A DNA stretch of 64,000 bases from Azospirillum brasilense (lineage in GTDB: Bacteria; Pseudomonadota; Alphaproteobacteria; Azospirillales; Azospirillaceae). The position numbers and the translations under genes were made by a program. Below, piece after piece: positions 16,156-23,914 of the stretch (its first letter is position 1; the number at the start of each line of letters is the position of its first letter). Location of the stretch: assembly GCF_022023855.1 (NCBI RefSeq), contig NZ_CP059449.1, positions 1,598,501 to 1,662,500 of the forward strand, written 5' to 3'. The notes under the pieces are model-generated. The model ran no database searches, was not told the DNA's origin, and saw only the letters and a program-made list of their open reading frames with translations.

Positions 16156-18186
16156 GTGTCCAGCGCTTACCGCGGCGACGAAACCCTGGCGCAGCTTCTG
16201 GCCCAAGCGGGCCTGCCCCAAACCCCCGCGGACATCCGCAGCCTCGTCGCCGGGGTGCTCGCCGCGCCGGAGGGGGAGGACCCCGACGGCTGGATGGTTC
16301 TGGTCGGGGTGCGGCTCCCAGAGGATCTCGCCGGGCAGCTCCGCGCCCTGAAGGCCGAAATCGCCGATAGCCGTCCCGCTGCGGTGCCGGATTACGCCGC
16401 CCGCATCGCCGCCCTGCGCGGCGTCCTGGCGCGCGCTGACCTCGACGGTTTCATCGTGCCGCGCGGCGACGAGCATCAGGGTGAGTATGTGCCGCCGCGC
16501 GCCCAGCGCCTTGCCTGGCTGACCGGCTTCACCGGATCGGCCGGCCACGCCGTCGTGGGACGGCAGCGCGCCGCCATCTTCGTGGACGGGCGCTACACCC
16601 TCCAGGTCCAGACGGAGGTGTCGGGCGAACTCTACGAATACCGGCATCTGGTCGACGATCCGCTGACCGAATGGGCGGGAGAGGCGCTGCCGCGCGGGGG
16701 ACGGCTCGGCTACGACCCGTGGCTGCACACCGCCGGCTGGGTGGAGCGCACCCGCCAGCAGTTGGAGCGCATCGGCCTGTCGCTGGTACCCTGCCCGGAC
16801 AACCCGGTGGACCGCGTGTGGACGGACCAGCCGCCGCCCCCGCTGGCCGCGGTGGTCGCCCAGGACCTTGTCTTCGCCGGGGAGAGCGCCGCCGACAAGC
16901 GTACCCGCATTGCCGGTGACCTTACGCGCAACGGAATCGGCGCCGTGGTGCTGACCCAGCCCGACTCCATCGCTTGGTTGCTCAACCTGCGCGGAGCGGA
17001 CGTGCCCTGCACGCCGCTGCCGTTGTCCTTCGCGATCCTGAAGGACGACGCGCAGGTGGACCTGTTCATCGACCGCCGCAAGCTGGCGCCGGGTGTGGAG
17101 TTCCATCTCGGCAACCAGGTCGCCGTGCGCGCCCCGGACGAGTTGGGCGCCACGCTCGACGGGCTGGGGCGCGAGGGGCGCAAGGTGATGGCCGACCCGG
17201 CCAGCACCTCGGCCTGGATCTTCGACCGGCTGCACATGGCCGGCGCCAAGCTGGAGCGCGACCCCGATCCCTGCGCCCTGCCCAAGGCCTGCAAGAACGA
17301 GGCGGAGCTGGCCGGCACCCGCGCCGCCCACATCCGCGACGGCGCGGCGCTCGTCCGCTTCCTGCACTGGCTGTCGCAGGAGGCGCCGTCGGGCACCGTG
17401 ACGGAGATCGCGGCGGCGGAGCGGCTGCTGGCCTTCCGCCGCGCCAACGACCGCTTCCGCGGCCTCAGCTTCGACACGATCTCCGGGGCGGGGCCGAACG
17501 GCGCCATCGTCCATTATCGGGTGTCGGTGGCGACCGACCGCCGGCTCGAGCCGGGCAGCCTGTTCCTGCTGGACAGCGGCGCCCAGTATCAGGACGGCAC
17601 CACCGACGTGACGCGCACCATCGCCATCGGCGCGCCGACCCCGGAGATGCGGGAGCGTTTCACGCTGGTCCTCAAGGGGCACATCGCCGTCAGCACGGCG
17701 CGATTCCCGCGCGGCACCACCGGGTCGCAGCTCGACACGCTTGCCCGCCTGCCGCTGTGGTCGCTGGGGCTGGACTACGACCACGGCACCGGCCACGGGG
17801 TGGGCAGCTACCTCTCGGTGCATGAGGGGCCGCAGCGGATCTCCAAGGTGCCCAACAGCGTGGCGCTGCAGCCCGGCATGATCCTGTCCAACGAGCCCGG
17901 CTACTACAAGACCGGCGCCTACGGCATCCGCATCGAGAACCTGATCGTCGTCCAGCCGCTCGACCTGCCCATGGCGGAGCGGCCCATGCTGGGGTTCGAG
18001 GTGCTGACCCTGGCCCCCATCGACCGCAATCTGGTCGAGCCGGCGCTGCTGACCCAGGCAGAGATCGGTTGGCTGAACGCCTACCACACACAGGTGCGCG
18101 AGGCGCTGGAGCCGCGGCTCGCGGGTGAGGGAGATGTGGAAGTGTCTCATTGGTTGAGGCAGGCGACCTCTCCGATCATCGTTTGA
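16156..18186 (+). CDS. pepP: Xaa-Pro aminopeptidase (M24B) with N-terminal extension
   Basis: 676-aa dimetal peptidase that removes the N-terminal residue before proline. Creatinase-type N-terminal domains (from about residue 80, FIVPRGDEHQGEYVPP) precede the pita-bread catalytic domain. All five metal ligands are visible: Asp473 (LLDSGAQY), Asp484 (TTDVTRT), His547 (GTGHGVGSYL), Glu580 (LSNEPGYY) and Glu594 (RIENL). Length matches the long eukaryote-like XPNPEP1 form. Odd: a ~75-residue helical N-terminal extension not seen in XPNPEP1. GTG start at 16156 has GAGGA upstream, and codon use in the extension is normal, so it is probably translated. Confidence 0.93.
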   Translation: MSSAYRGDETLAQLLAQAGLPQTPADIRSLVAGVLAAPEGEDPDGWMVLVGVRLPEDLAGQLRALKAEIADSRPAAVPDYAARIAALRGVLARADLDGFIVPRGDEHQGEYVPPRAQRLAWLTGFTGSAGHAVVGRQRAAIFVDGRYTLQVQTEVSGELYEYRHLVDDPLTEWAGEALPRGGRLGYDPWLHTAGWVERTRQQLERIGLSLVPCPDNPVDRVWTDQPPPPLAAVVAQDLVFAGESAADKRTRIAGDLTRNGIGAVVLTQPDSIAWLLNLRGADVPCTPLPLSFAILKDDAQVDLFIDRRKLAPGVEFHLGNQVAVRAPDELGATLDGLGREGRKVMADPASTSAWIFDRLHMAGAKLERDPDPCALPKACKNEAELAGTRAAHIRDGAALVRFLHWLSQEAPSGTVTEIAAAERLLAFRRANDRFRGLSFDTISGAGPNGAIVHYRVSVATDRRLEPGSLFLLDSGAQYQDGTTDVTRTIAIGAPTPEMRERFTLVLKGHIAVSTARFPRGTTGSQLDTLARLPLWSLGLDYDHGTGHGVGSYLSVHEGPQRISKVPNSVALQPGMILSNEPGYYKTGAYGIRIENLIVVQPLDLPMAERPMLGFEVLTLAPIDRNLVEPALLTQAEIGWLNAYHTQVREALEPRLAGEGDVEVSHWLRQATSPIIV

Positions 18187-18551
18187 GGGGAATGGCCCGG
18201 GGTGGACCATTGCTGGCGGAGGGGTGTGTGGAGCGAGAATCAGCCCGTGCGTTCGCCTGTGAAATCTGGCAAGGTCCCCACCCGGCGCAGGGGTATGTCT
18301 GATCGGACCGCCGCCGGACGCGTGTCCGTGCCTTGGAGCGATGCCTCATCGCATCGGGGCGAGGCGCAAATTCGGCAGTCTTGGTAACCCGATATTTACG
18401 GGCGTACGTCAGTGTGGCCGTGAGGGATGACTTTTCGGCAGACTTAAGGCATCACAGTCGGACCAGCCCGACCTCGGCGCACGCCATGCCGCGCCGGGCG
18501 GGCTGAACGCCGGGCCGGGGCCTAGCAACGGAAGAATGCGGAGACGCGTAG
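18187..18551. other. Intergenic region upstream of cheY (365 bp)
   Basis: Presumed promoter region of the cheY-cheZ genes. A small hairpin (GCGATG-CCT-CATCGC, 18338-18352) and a short A+T-rich patch around 18375-18400 are visible. No sigma-54 or flagellar sigma-28 promoter could be identified with confidence, and no coding frame is convincing. GGAG 10 bp before ATG 18552 is the cheY ribosome-binding site. Confidence 0.45.
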
Positions 18552-18917
18552 ATGAAGATCCTTGTCGTCGATGACTACGCCACCATGCGGCGCATCGTGC
18601 GGAACCTCCTGACCCAGATCGGCTACACGGACATCGACGAGGCCGGCGACGGCGTCTCGGCCCTGCAGAAGCTGCGCGAGAGCAAGTTCGGCCTCATCAT
18701 TTCCGACTGGAACATGGAGCCGATGACCGGCCTGCAGCTCCTCAAGGAGATCCGCGCCGACGCCAAGCTCGCCTCGACCCCGTTCATCATGGTCACCGCC
18801 GAAAGCAAGACCGAGAACGTGATCGCCGCCAAGCAGGCCGGTGTGAACAACTACATCGTCAAGCCTTTCAACGCCGATACCCTGAAGCAGAAGATCCAGG
18901 CCGTCATCGGCGGGTAA
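18552..18917 (+). CDS. cheY: Chemotaxis response regulator CheY
   Basis: 121-aa stand-alone receiver domain. Acidic pocket Asp7/Asp8 (LVVDDYATMRR), phospho-acceptor Asp52 (ISDWNMEPMTG), switch Thr82 (MVTAESK) and Lys104 (YIVKPFNADT) are in place. NMEPMTG and the DDYATMRRIVRNLL helix are typical of true CheY, which binds FliM and reverses the motor, rather than of a generic receiver. Two CheZ-type phosphatases follow, the first only 12 bp downstream, so this CheY is probably their substrate. Confidence 0.95.
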   Translation: MKILVVDDYATMRRIVRNLLTQIGYTDIDEAGDGVSALQKLRESKFGLIISDWNMEPMTGLQLLKEIRADAKLASTPFIMVTAESKTENVIAAKQAGVNNYIVKPFNADTLKQKIQAVIGG

Positions 18918-18929
18918 GGAGTGGTTGGG

Positions 18930-20039
18930 TTGGATCAGCTTCCGCAGCTTTCCGAGGAAGAGTTCGACCAGATCGAGGAAGCGATCGCCCGCACGACCAA
19001 GGGGCGAGCCTTCCTGCGCCGCTTCCACCGCCGGGCCCATGGGGCCGCGGCGGAGGAGGTGCGCAGCATGCTGCTGGAGTTCCGCAACTCCTGGCATCAG
19101 CAGAACGAAGTGGTGGAAGCGGCCAAGCACGTCGAAGTGCTGCGGCTTGAACTGATGGAGATGGCGGCCTCCATCGAGCAGGCGCGGCGCGAGGTCGCAG
19201 CCCTGCGTCCGCCCGACGGCGGCGGCGACAAGATCACATCGGCCACCAACGAACTGGACGCCATCGTCATCTCGACCGAACGCGCGTCCTTCGAGATCCT
19301 GAACGCCGCCGAACGGCTGATGGATCTGTCGGGCAAGCTGAAGGCGGATGGCGCCGACCCCGGCCTGTGCTCCGAGATCGAGGGGGAGGTGACGAACATC
19401 TTCACCGCCTGCTCGTTCCAGGACCTGACCGGCCAGCGCACCAGCAAGGTGGTCAACGCGCTCCGCTACATCGAGCAGCGGGTCAACGCGATGATCAACA
19501 TCTGGGGCGTCGAGAAGCTCGCCGGCCTCCAGATCGCGCAGGAGAACACGGACACCCGGCCGGACTCCCATCTGCTGAACGGTCCCCAGCTCGACGGCCT
19601 CGGCGTCAGCCAAGCCGACGTGGACAGCATGTTCGACAGTCCGGCGATGGCGGCACCGCCTCCGCCGCCGGCTCCCGAAACGCCGCCCCCTCCGCCTCCG
19701 GCCCCCGCTCCGACGGCCGCGGCCCAGACTGGAGCCAAGGCGAGTCAGGCCGACATCGACAGCCTGTTCGACAGCCCGGCCCCCGCGTCGGCCGCTCCGG
19801 CGAAGGCCAGCCAGGCGGACATCGACAGCCTGTTCGACAGTCCGGTTCCCGCTCCGGCCCCGGCTCCGCCGGCCCCCGCCGCCAAGAAGCCGGTGCCGAA
19901 GCCCGCCTCGGCGGCCAAGCCCGCCCCGAAACCGGCGGCACCCAAGCCGGTTGCCAAGCCGGCGGCCGCCCCGTCGCCCGCGGCGGACGAGCCTCCGGCA
20001 CCGCTGGATCAGGCGGCCATCGACGCCCTGTTCGGCTGA
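18930..20039 (+). CDS. cheZ: CheZ-type CheY-P phosphatase with four tandem CheY-binding-like motifs
   Basis: 369-aa protein. The helical CheZ core (about residues 1-200) ends in the catalytic segment CSFQDLTGQRTSKVV, with the phosphatase Gln at residue 164. The C-terminal half is a Pro/Ala-rich tether carrying near-identical SQAD(I/V)DS(L/M)FDSP motifs at residues 227-238, 272-283 and 295-306, and a terminal DQAAIDALFG. In E. coli CheZ a single C-terminal helix of this kind docks CheY; the motif also resembles the FliM N-terminal CheY-binding peptide. A TTG start at 18930 is chosen because TAAGGAG lies 8 bp upstream; GTG 18921 has no spacing. Probably co-transcribed with cheY. Confidence 0.88.
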   Translation: MDQLPQLSEEEFDQIEEAIARTTKGRAFLRRFHRRAHGAAAEEVRSMLLEFRNSWHQQNEVVEAAKHVEVLRLELMEMAASIEQARREVAALRPPDGGGDKITSATNELDAIVISTERASFEILNAAERLMDLSGKLKADGADPGLCSEIEGEVTNIFTACSFQDLTGQRTSKVVNALRYIEQRVNAMINIWGVEKLAGLQIAQENTDTRPDSHLLNGPQLDGLGVSQADVDSMFDSPAMAAPPPPPAPETPPPPPPAPAPTAAAQTGAKASQADIDSLFDSPAPASAAPAKASQADIDSLFDSPVPAPAPAPPAPAAKKPVPKPASAAKPAPKPAAPKPVAKPAAAPSPAADEPPAPLDQAAIDALFG

Positions 20040-20239
20040 CCTCACGGTCAACAAGACGGTTCGGCGTCGGATTTGTGAAGAGTTGCCGCCGCTCCAATCG
20101 GCGGGCGCATTGGGACATGAAGTTTGTTATGACGATCGTCGCCCGCCGGGCCGATGCCGGCCTTGGCGGGCAGTCCTGACCAGACGGGCCGGCGTGCGCG
20201 GATGCCCCGGACGTCCACTCGGAAAGAGGCGCAGCCCGC

Positions 20240-20977
20240 ATGAGGAATCTCTCAAAACCCTTCATGGCGGAGCTTCAGAAGGCCCGTCGGACCGGCAATC
20301 CCTATCAGGCGGTGGTGGATGACGCCTCCGCCCTGGCGCCGGCGCTGGCGTCGCTGCCGTCCGGCCCGGTCGCCGTTGACAACAGCGACGTCATCCGCGC
20401 CATCAGCGATCTCGGCGCGAAGCTCGACCGCTTCCTGACCATGGACGCCCAGCAGATCGACCAGATCCAGGTCGAGATCGCCGACATCTCGGGCCGGATC
20501 AAGGCCACCAAGGTGGAGATGGCGGCGATCCGCCACCCGCTGGCCGGCGACGACAAGTTCGTGCAGGCGTCGCAGGAACTGAACGCCGTCGTCTCGGCGA
20601 CGGAGGCCGCGACCAACACCATCATGGCCTGCGCCGAGGAGCTGGAGGAGGTCGTTCACGAGCTGAAGTCGTCGCTGCCGGAGGGCTACCACGCCGACCG
20701 CGTCAACGACATGAACGACGTGATCGTCCGCATCTACGAGGCCTGCAACTTCCAGGACCTGACCGGCCAGCGCATCACCAAGGTCGTCCGCGCCCTGTCC
20801 TTCATCGAAGAGCGCGTCGACGCGATGATGAGCCACTGGAACAAGCGCGAGTTCGAGGCGATGCCGTTGCCGCCCACCGTCACCAAGATGGACGAGACGC
20901 TGGAGCTGCACGGCCCGGCCGACCATCAGGAGATGGGCAACATCAGCCAGGCCGACATCGACGCCCTGTTCGGCTGA
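20240..20977 (+). CDS. cheZ: Second CheZ-type phosphatase
   Basis: 245-aa paralogue of the preceding gene. It has a long helical-bundle region (about 50-200) with catalytic segment EACNFQDLTGQRITKVV (Gln172), then a short linker and a single C-terminal SQADIDALFG tail (236-245). This is the usual one-tail CheZ architecture, unlike its four-motif neighbour. The AGAGGCGCAGCCCGC leader before ATG 20240 supplies a weak ribosome-binding site. The 200-bp gap from the first cheZ could hold a promoter. Expected to dephosphorylate CheY-P and return the flagellar motor to its pre-stimulus state. Confidence 0.88.
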   Translation: MRNLSKPFMAELQKARRTGNPYQAVVDDASALAPALASLPSGPVAVDNSDVIRAISDLGAKLDRFLTMDAQQIDQIQVEIADISGRIKATKVEMAAIRHPLAGDDKFVQASQELNAVVSATEAATNTIMACAEELEEVVHELKSSLPEGYHADRVNDMNDVIVRIYEACNFQDLTGQRITKVVRALSFIEERVDAMMSHWNKREFEAMPLPPTVTKMDETLELHGPADHQEMGNISQADIDALFG

Positions 20978-21072
20978 TCAGTTCGGCCGACCGGCGTCCC
21001 ATTCCGGCCCTCCGCGCCGAGCGCCGGGTCGCACCGTGACGGCGAGGTTCGAAATTTGTTCGCCGAAGCGGC

Positions 21073-21103
21073 TTGCCGCCCCCGCGCCCCGGCGTGCTAT
21101 ATA
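21073..21103 (+). promoter_or_regulatory. Putative bamD promoter
   Basis: TTGCCG (21073-21078) and extended -10 CGTGCTATATA with hexamer TATATA (21098-21103); the 19-bp spacer is long. Lies 29 bp before the bamD start and shares CGTGCTATATA with the uvrD promoter. Confidence 0.55.
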
Positions 21104-21132
21104 GGGCCAACTTCGAAAGCATCGCGACGACC

Positions 21133-21951
21133 ATGCCCTGCCGTTTTTCCCGTCTGCCGCTTGCGGCCCTCCTCCTGGCTTCCGCCCTGACCGCCTGCTC
21201 CTCGACCAAACCCGAGGACCAGTATGTCGAGCGTCCGGCCGAGCAGATCTACCAAGAGGCCGACGCCGCCATGCGGGAAGAGCGGTTCAAGGTGGCCGCC
21301 AAGCTCTATGACGAGGTGGAGCGCCAGCACCCCTATTCCGAATGGGCGGGCAAGGCGCAGATCATGGCGGCCTACGCCCATTACCAGGACCTGAAGTACG
21401 ACGACGCGATCCTGGCGCTCGACCGCTACATCCAGCTCCATCCGGGCAGCCCCGACGTCTCCTACGCCTACTACATGCGGGCGCTGTCCTATTACGAGCA
21501 GATCACCGACGTCCGCCGCGACCAGCGGATGACCCGTCTGGCGCTCGACGCGCTGTCGGAGGTCGTGCGCCGCTTCCCGGACAGCCAGTACGCCCGCGAC
21601 GCCAAGATCAAGATCGACCTGACCAACGACCATCTCGCCGGCAAGGAGATGGAGGTCGGGCGCTTCTATCTGAAGCAGGGTCAGTACACCGCCGCCATCG
21701 GCCGGTTCCGCACGGTGATTGAAAACTACCAGACCACCTCCCACGTCCCTGAAGCGCTGCACCGGTTGGTGGAGTGCTATCTGGCGCTGGGAATCACGGA
21801 CGAGGCGAAGACCGCCGCCGCCGTGCTCGGCCACAACTTCCCCGGCAGCGAATGGTACACGGACAGCTACGCACTGCTGGTGGACGCCAACGTGCGTCCG
21901 GAGCGAAACGAGAAGTCCTGGATCAGCAGAGCCTGGAGCTCCCTGTTCTAG
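21133..21951 (+). CDS. bamD: Outer-membrane assembly lipoprotein BamD
   Basis: 272-aa lipoprotein of the BAM complex that inserts beta-barrel proteins into the outer membrane. The signal peptide ends in lipobox LTAC near residue 22. Five TPR-type repeats follow; the diagnostic stretches are AEQIYQEADAAMREERFKVA, HPYSEWAGKAQ, YDDAILALDRYIQLHPGSPD, a YYEQITDVRRDQ segment and the conserved RFPDSQYA. Length equals typical BamD (245-290). recN begins 8 bp after its stop, an order common in alphaproteobacteria. Confidence 0.95.
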   Translation: MPCRFSRLPLAALLLASALTACSSTKPEDQYVERPAEQIYQEADAAMREERFKVAAKLYDEVERQHPYSEWAGKAQIMAAYAHYQDLKYDDAILALDRYIQLHPGSPDVSYAYYMRALSYYEQITDVRRDQRMTRLALDALSEVVRRFPDSQYARDAKIKIDLTNDHLAGKEMEVGRFYLKQGQYTAAIGRFRTVIENYQTTSHVPEALHRLVECYLALGITDEAKTAAAVLGHNFPGSEWYTDSYALLVDANVRPERNEKSWISRAWSSLF

Positions 21952-21959
21952 GACGATCC

Positions 21960-23630
21960 ATGCTGGCGTCGCTGACGATCAGGGACGTCGTCCTGATCGA
22001 ACGGCTGGGGCTGGGCTTCCGCAAGGGCCTGTGCGTCCTCACCGGCGAGACCGGTGCGGGCAAGTCGATCCTGCTCGATGCGCTGGGATTGGCGCTCGGT
22101 GCGCGGGCCGATTCGGGCCTCGTCCGCCATGGCGCCGATCAGGCGTCGGTGACGGCGGAGTTCGATCTGTCCGGCGACCATCCGGCGCTCGCCATCCTCA
22201 GGGAGCAGGGGCTCGACCCCGAGGAGCGGTTGGTCGTCCGCCGCACCGTCAGCGCCGACGGGCGCAGCCGCGCCTGGGTCAACGACCAGGCGGTCGGCGT
22301 CGGCCTGTTGAAGCGGCTGGGCGAGGAGCTGGTCGAGGTCCATGGCCAGTTCGACACCCACGGCCTCCTGAATCCGCAGACCCACCGCGGCGTGCTGGAC
22401 GCCTACGCCGGGCTGTCCGGCCAGGCTGCCCAGGTCGCCGCCGCGCACCGGGCGTGGAGGCAGGTCGAAGACGCGCGCGCCAACGCCGCCGCCGAGATCG
22501 CCCGCGCCCGCTCGGAGGAGGAGTATCTCCGCCACGCCGTGGCCGAGCTGGATGCCCTCGCCCCCAAGCCGGGCGAGGAGGAAGAGCTGGCCGAGACCCG
22601 CGCCGTGCTGATGCACCGGGAAAAGCTGGTCGACGCCCTGAACGCCGCCTATGGGGAGCTGTCGGGCGACCGCGGGGTGGAGCGTGCCCTGTCCTCGGCC
22701 ATCCGCACGCTGAGCCGCATCGCCGACAAGGCCGCCGGCAAGCTCGACCCGGTCATCGCCGCGCTCGACCGCGCCGCCACCGAGGCAGGTGAGGCCATCG
22801 CCGGTCTCCAGGCCGTGTCCTCCGATGTGGATATGGACCCGCAGGCCCTGGAGAAGCTGGAGGAGCGGCTGTTCGCCCTGCGCGCCGCCGCCCGCAAGCA
22901 CGGGGTGGACGTCGATGCTCTGGCCCCCCTGCGCAAGGACATGGCCGACCGGCTGCTGCTGATCGAGGATCAGGGCGATCTGCTGGCCCGCCTCGCCCGC
23001 GAGGCCGAGGTCGCCCGCGACGCCTACCGCAAGGCCGCCGAGTCGCTGAGCCGTGAGCGCCAGCAGGCCGCCGGCCGCCTGGACACGGCGGTCGCCGCCG
23101 AGCTCGCCCCGCTGAAGCTGGAGAAGGCGAAGTTTCGCACGCTGGTCGAGCCGCTGGCCGACGAGTCGGACTGGACGGCGTCGGGCATGGACCGCGTGGC
23201 CTTCCAGGTCGCCACCAACCCCGGCTCGCCCCCCGGCGCGCTGAACAAGATCGCGTCCGGCGGTGAGCTGGCGCGCTTCATGCTCGCGCTGAAGGTGGTT
23301 CTGGCGCAGACCTCGACCGTCGGCACGCTGGTGTTCGATGAGGTGGACACCGGCATCGGCGGCGCCGTCGCCGCCGCGGTGGGCGAGCGGCTGAAGACGC
23401 TCGGGCAGGGGCTCCAAGTGCTCGTGGTCACCCACAGCCCGCAGGTCGCCGCCCGCGGCTCCATCCACCTCAAGGTGCAGAAGTCGGTGAAGGGCGAGCA
23501 GGTGACGACCGGCGTGGTCGAGCTGGACGGGGACGACCGCCGCGAGGAGATCGCCCGCATGCTGTCCGGCGCCACCGTCACCGCCGAGGCCCGCGCCGCC
23601 GCCGACAGCCTGATCGCCGGACGGGGGTAG
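21960..23630 (+). CDS. recN: DNA repair protein RecN
   Basis: 556-aa SMC-like ATPase for double-strand break repair. Walker A GETGAGKS (29-36), long central coiled coil, ABC signature IASGGELARFMLALK and Walker B LVFDEVDTGIGG, with the D/H-loop region VLVVTHSPQVAARG. ATG at 21960 is 8 bp after bamD, preceded by a weak AGGA. Followed by a strong inverted repeat, so bamD-recN probably form one transcription unit. No LexA box was identified upstream. Confidence 0.96.
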   Translation: MLASLTIRDVVLIERLGLGFRKGLCVLTGETGAGKSILLDALGLALGARADSGLVRHGADQASVTAEFDLSGDHPALAILREQGLDPEERLVVRRTVSADGRSRAWVNDQAVGVGLLKRLGEELVEVHGQFDTHGLLNPQTHRGVLDAYAGLSGQAAQVAAAHRAWRQVEDARANAAAEIARARSEEEYLRHAVAELDALAPKPGEEEELAETRAVLMHREKLVDALNAAYGELSGDRGVERALSSAIRTLSRIADKAAGKLDPVIAALDRAATEAGEAIAGLQAVSSDVDMDPQALEKLEERLFALRAAARKHGVDVDALAPLRKDMADRLLLIEDQGDLLARLAREAEVARDAYRKAAESLSRERQQAAGRLDTAVAAELAPLKLEKAKFRTLVEPLADESDWTASGMDRVAFQVATNPGSPPGALNKIASGGELARFMLALKVVLAQTSTVGTLVFDEVDTGIGGAVAAAVGERLKTLGQGLQVLVVTHSPQVAARGSIHLKVQKSVKGEQVTTGVVELDGDDRREEIARMLSGATVTAEARAAADSLIAGRG

Positions 23631-23644
23631 TCCGTTACCGTGAT

Positions 23645-23707
23645 TCCGGCGAGCGGATGAATGGGCTTTCCCTGTTCATCCGCTCGCCGGAGCGCCCAAC
23701 CGGGCGC
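23645..23707 (+). terminator. Double hairpin after recN
   Basis: A perfect 17-bp stem (TCCGGCGAGCGGATGAA, 23645-23661; complement 23675-23691) with a 13-nt loop is followed at once by a second hairpin, GCGCCC-AACC-GGGCGC (23692-23707). No U-tract follows. Confidence 0.7.
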
Positions 23708-23723
23708 CGCGCCCAAGATGAAG

Positions 23724-23792
23724 TTTGGCTTGGCGCGAAAAGCCTGCGTGGCGTTTGAACGCAATACGTCAAGCCAAGTCTTTGGCTTGGCG
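23724..23792. promoter_or_regulatory. Direct repeat and dyad upstream of the protease gene
   Basis: TTTGGCTTGGCG occurs twice (23724-23735 and 23781-23792; 57-bp offset). The second copy overlaps a dyad AAGCCAA-gtct-TTGGCTT (23771-23788). The arrangement resembles binding sites for a dimeric regulator; the regulator is unknown. Confidence 0.4.
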
Positions 23793-23914
23793 GTATCAGG
23801 TCACAGCAATCGCCCGCAGCGGTCATACGGCGGCCACAGCAAAACACGCATAGTCCAGCCTAGCGCGTCCGGTAACCGGGCGCCGTTCGCCCAAGAACGA
23901 ACAAGGTTGGCAAG

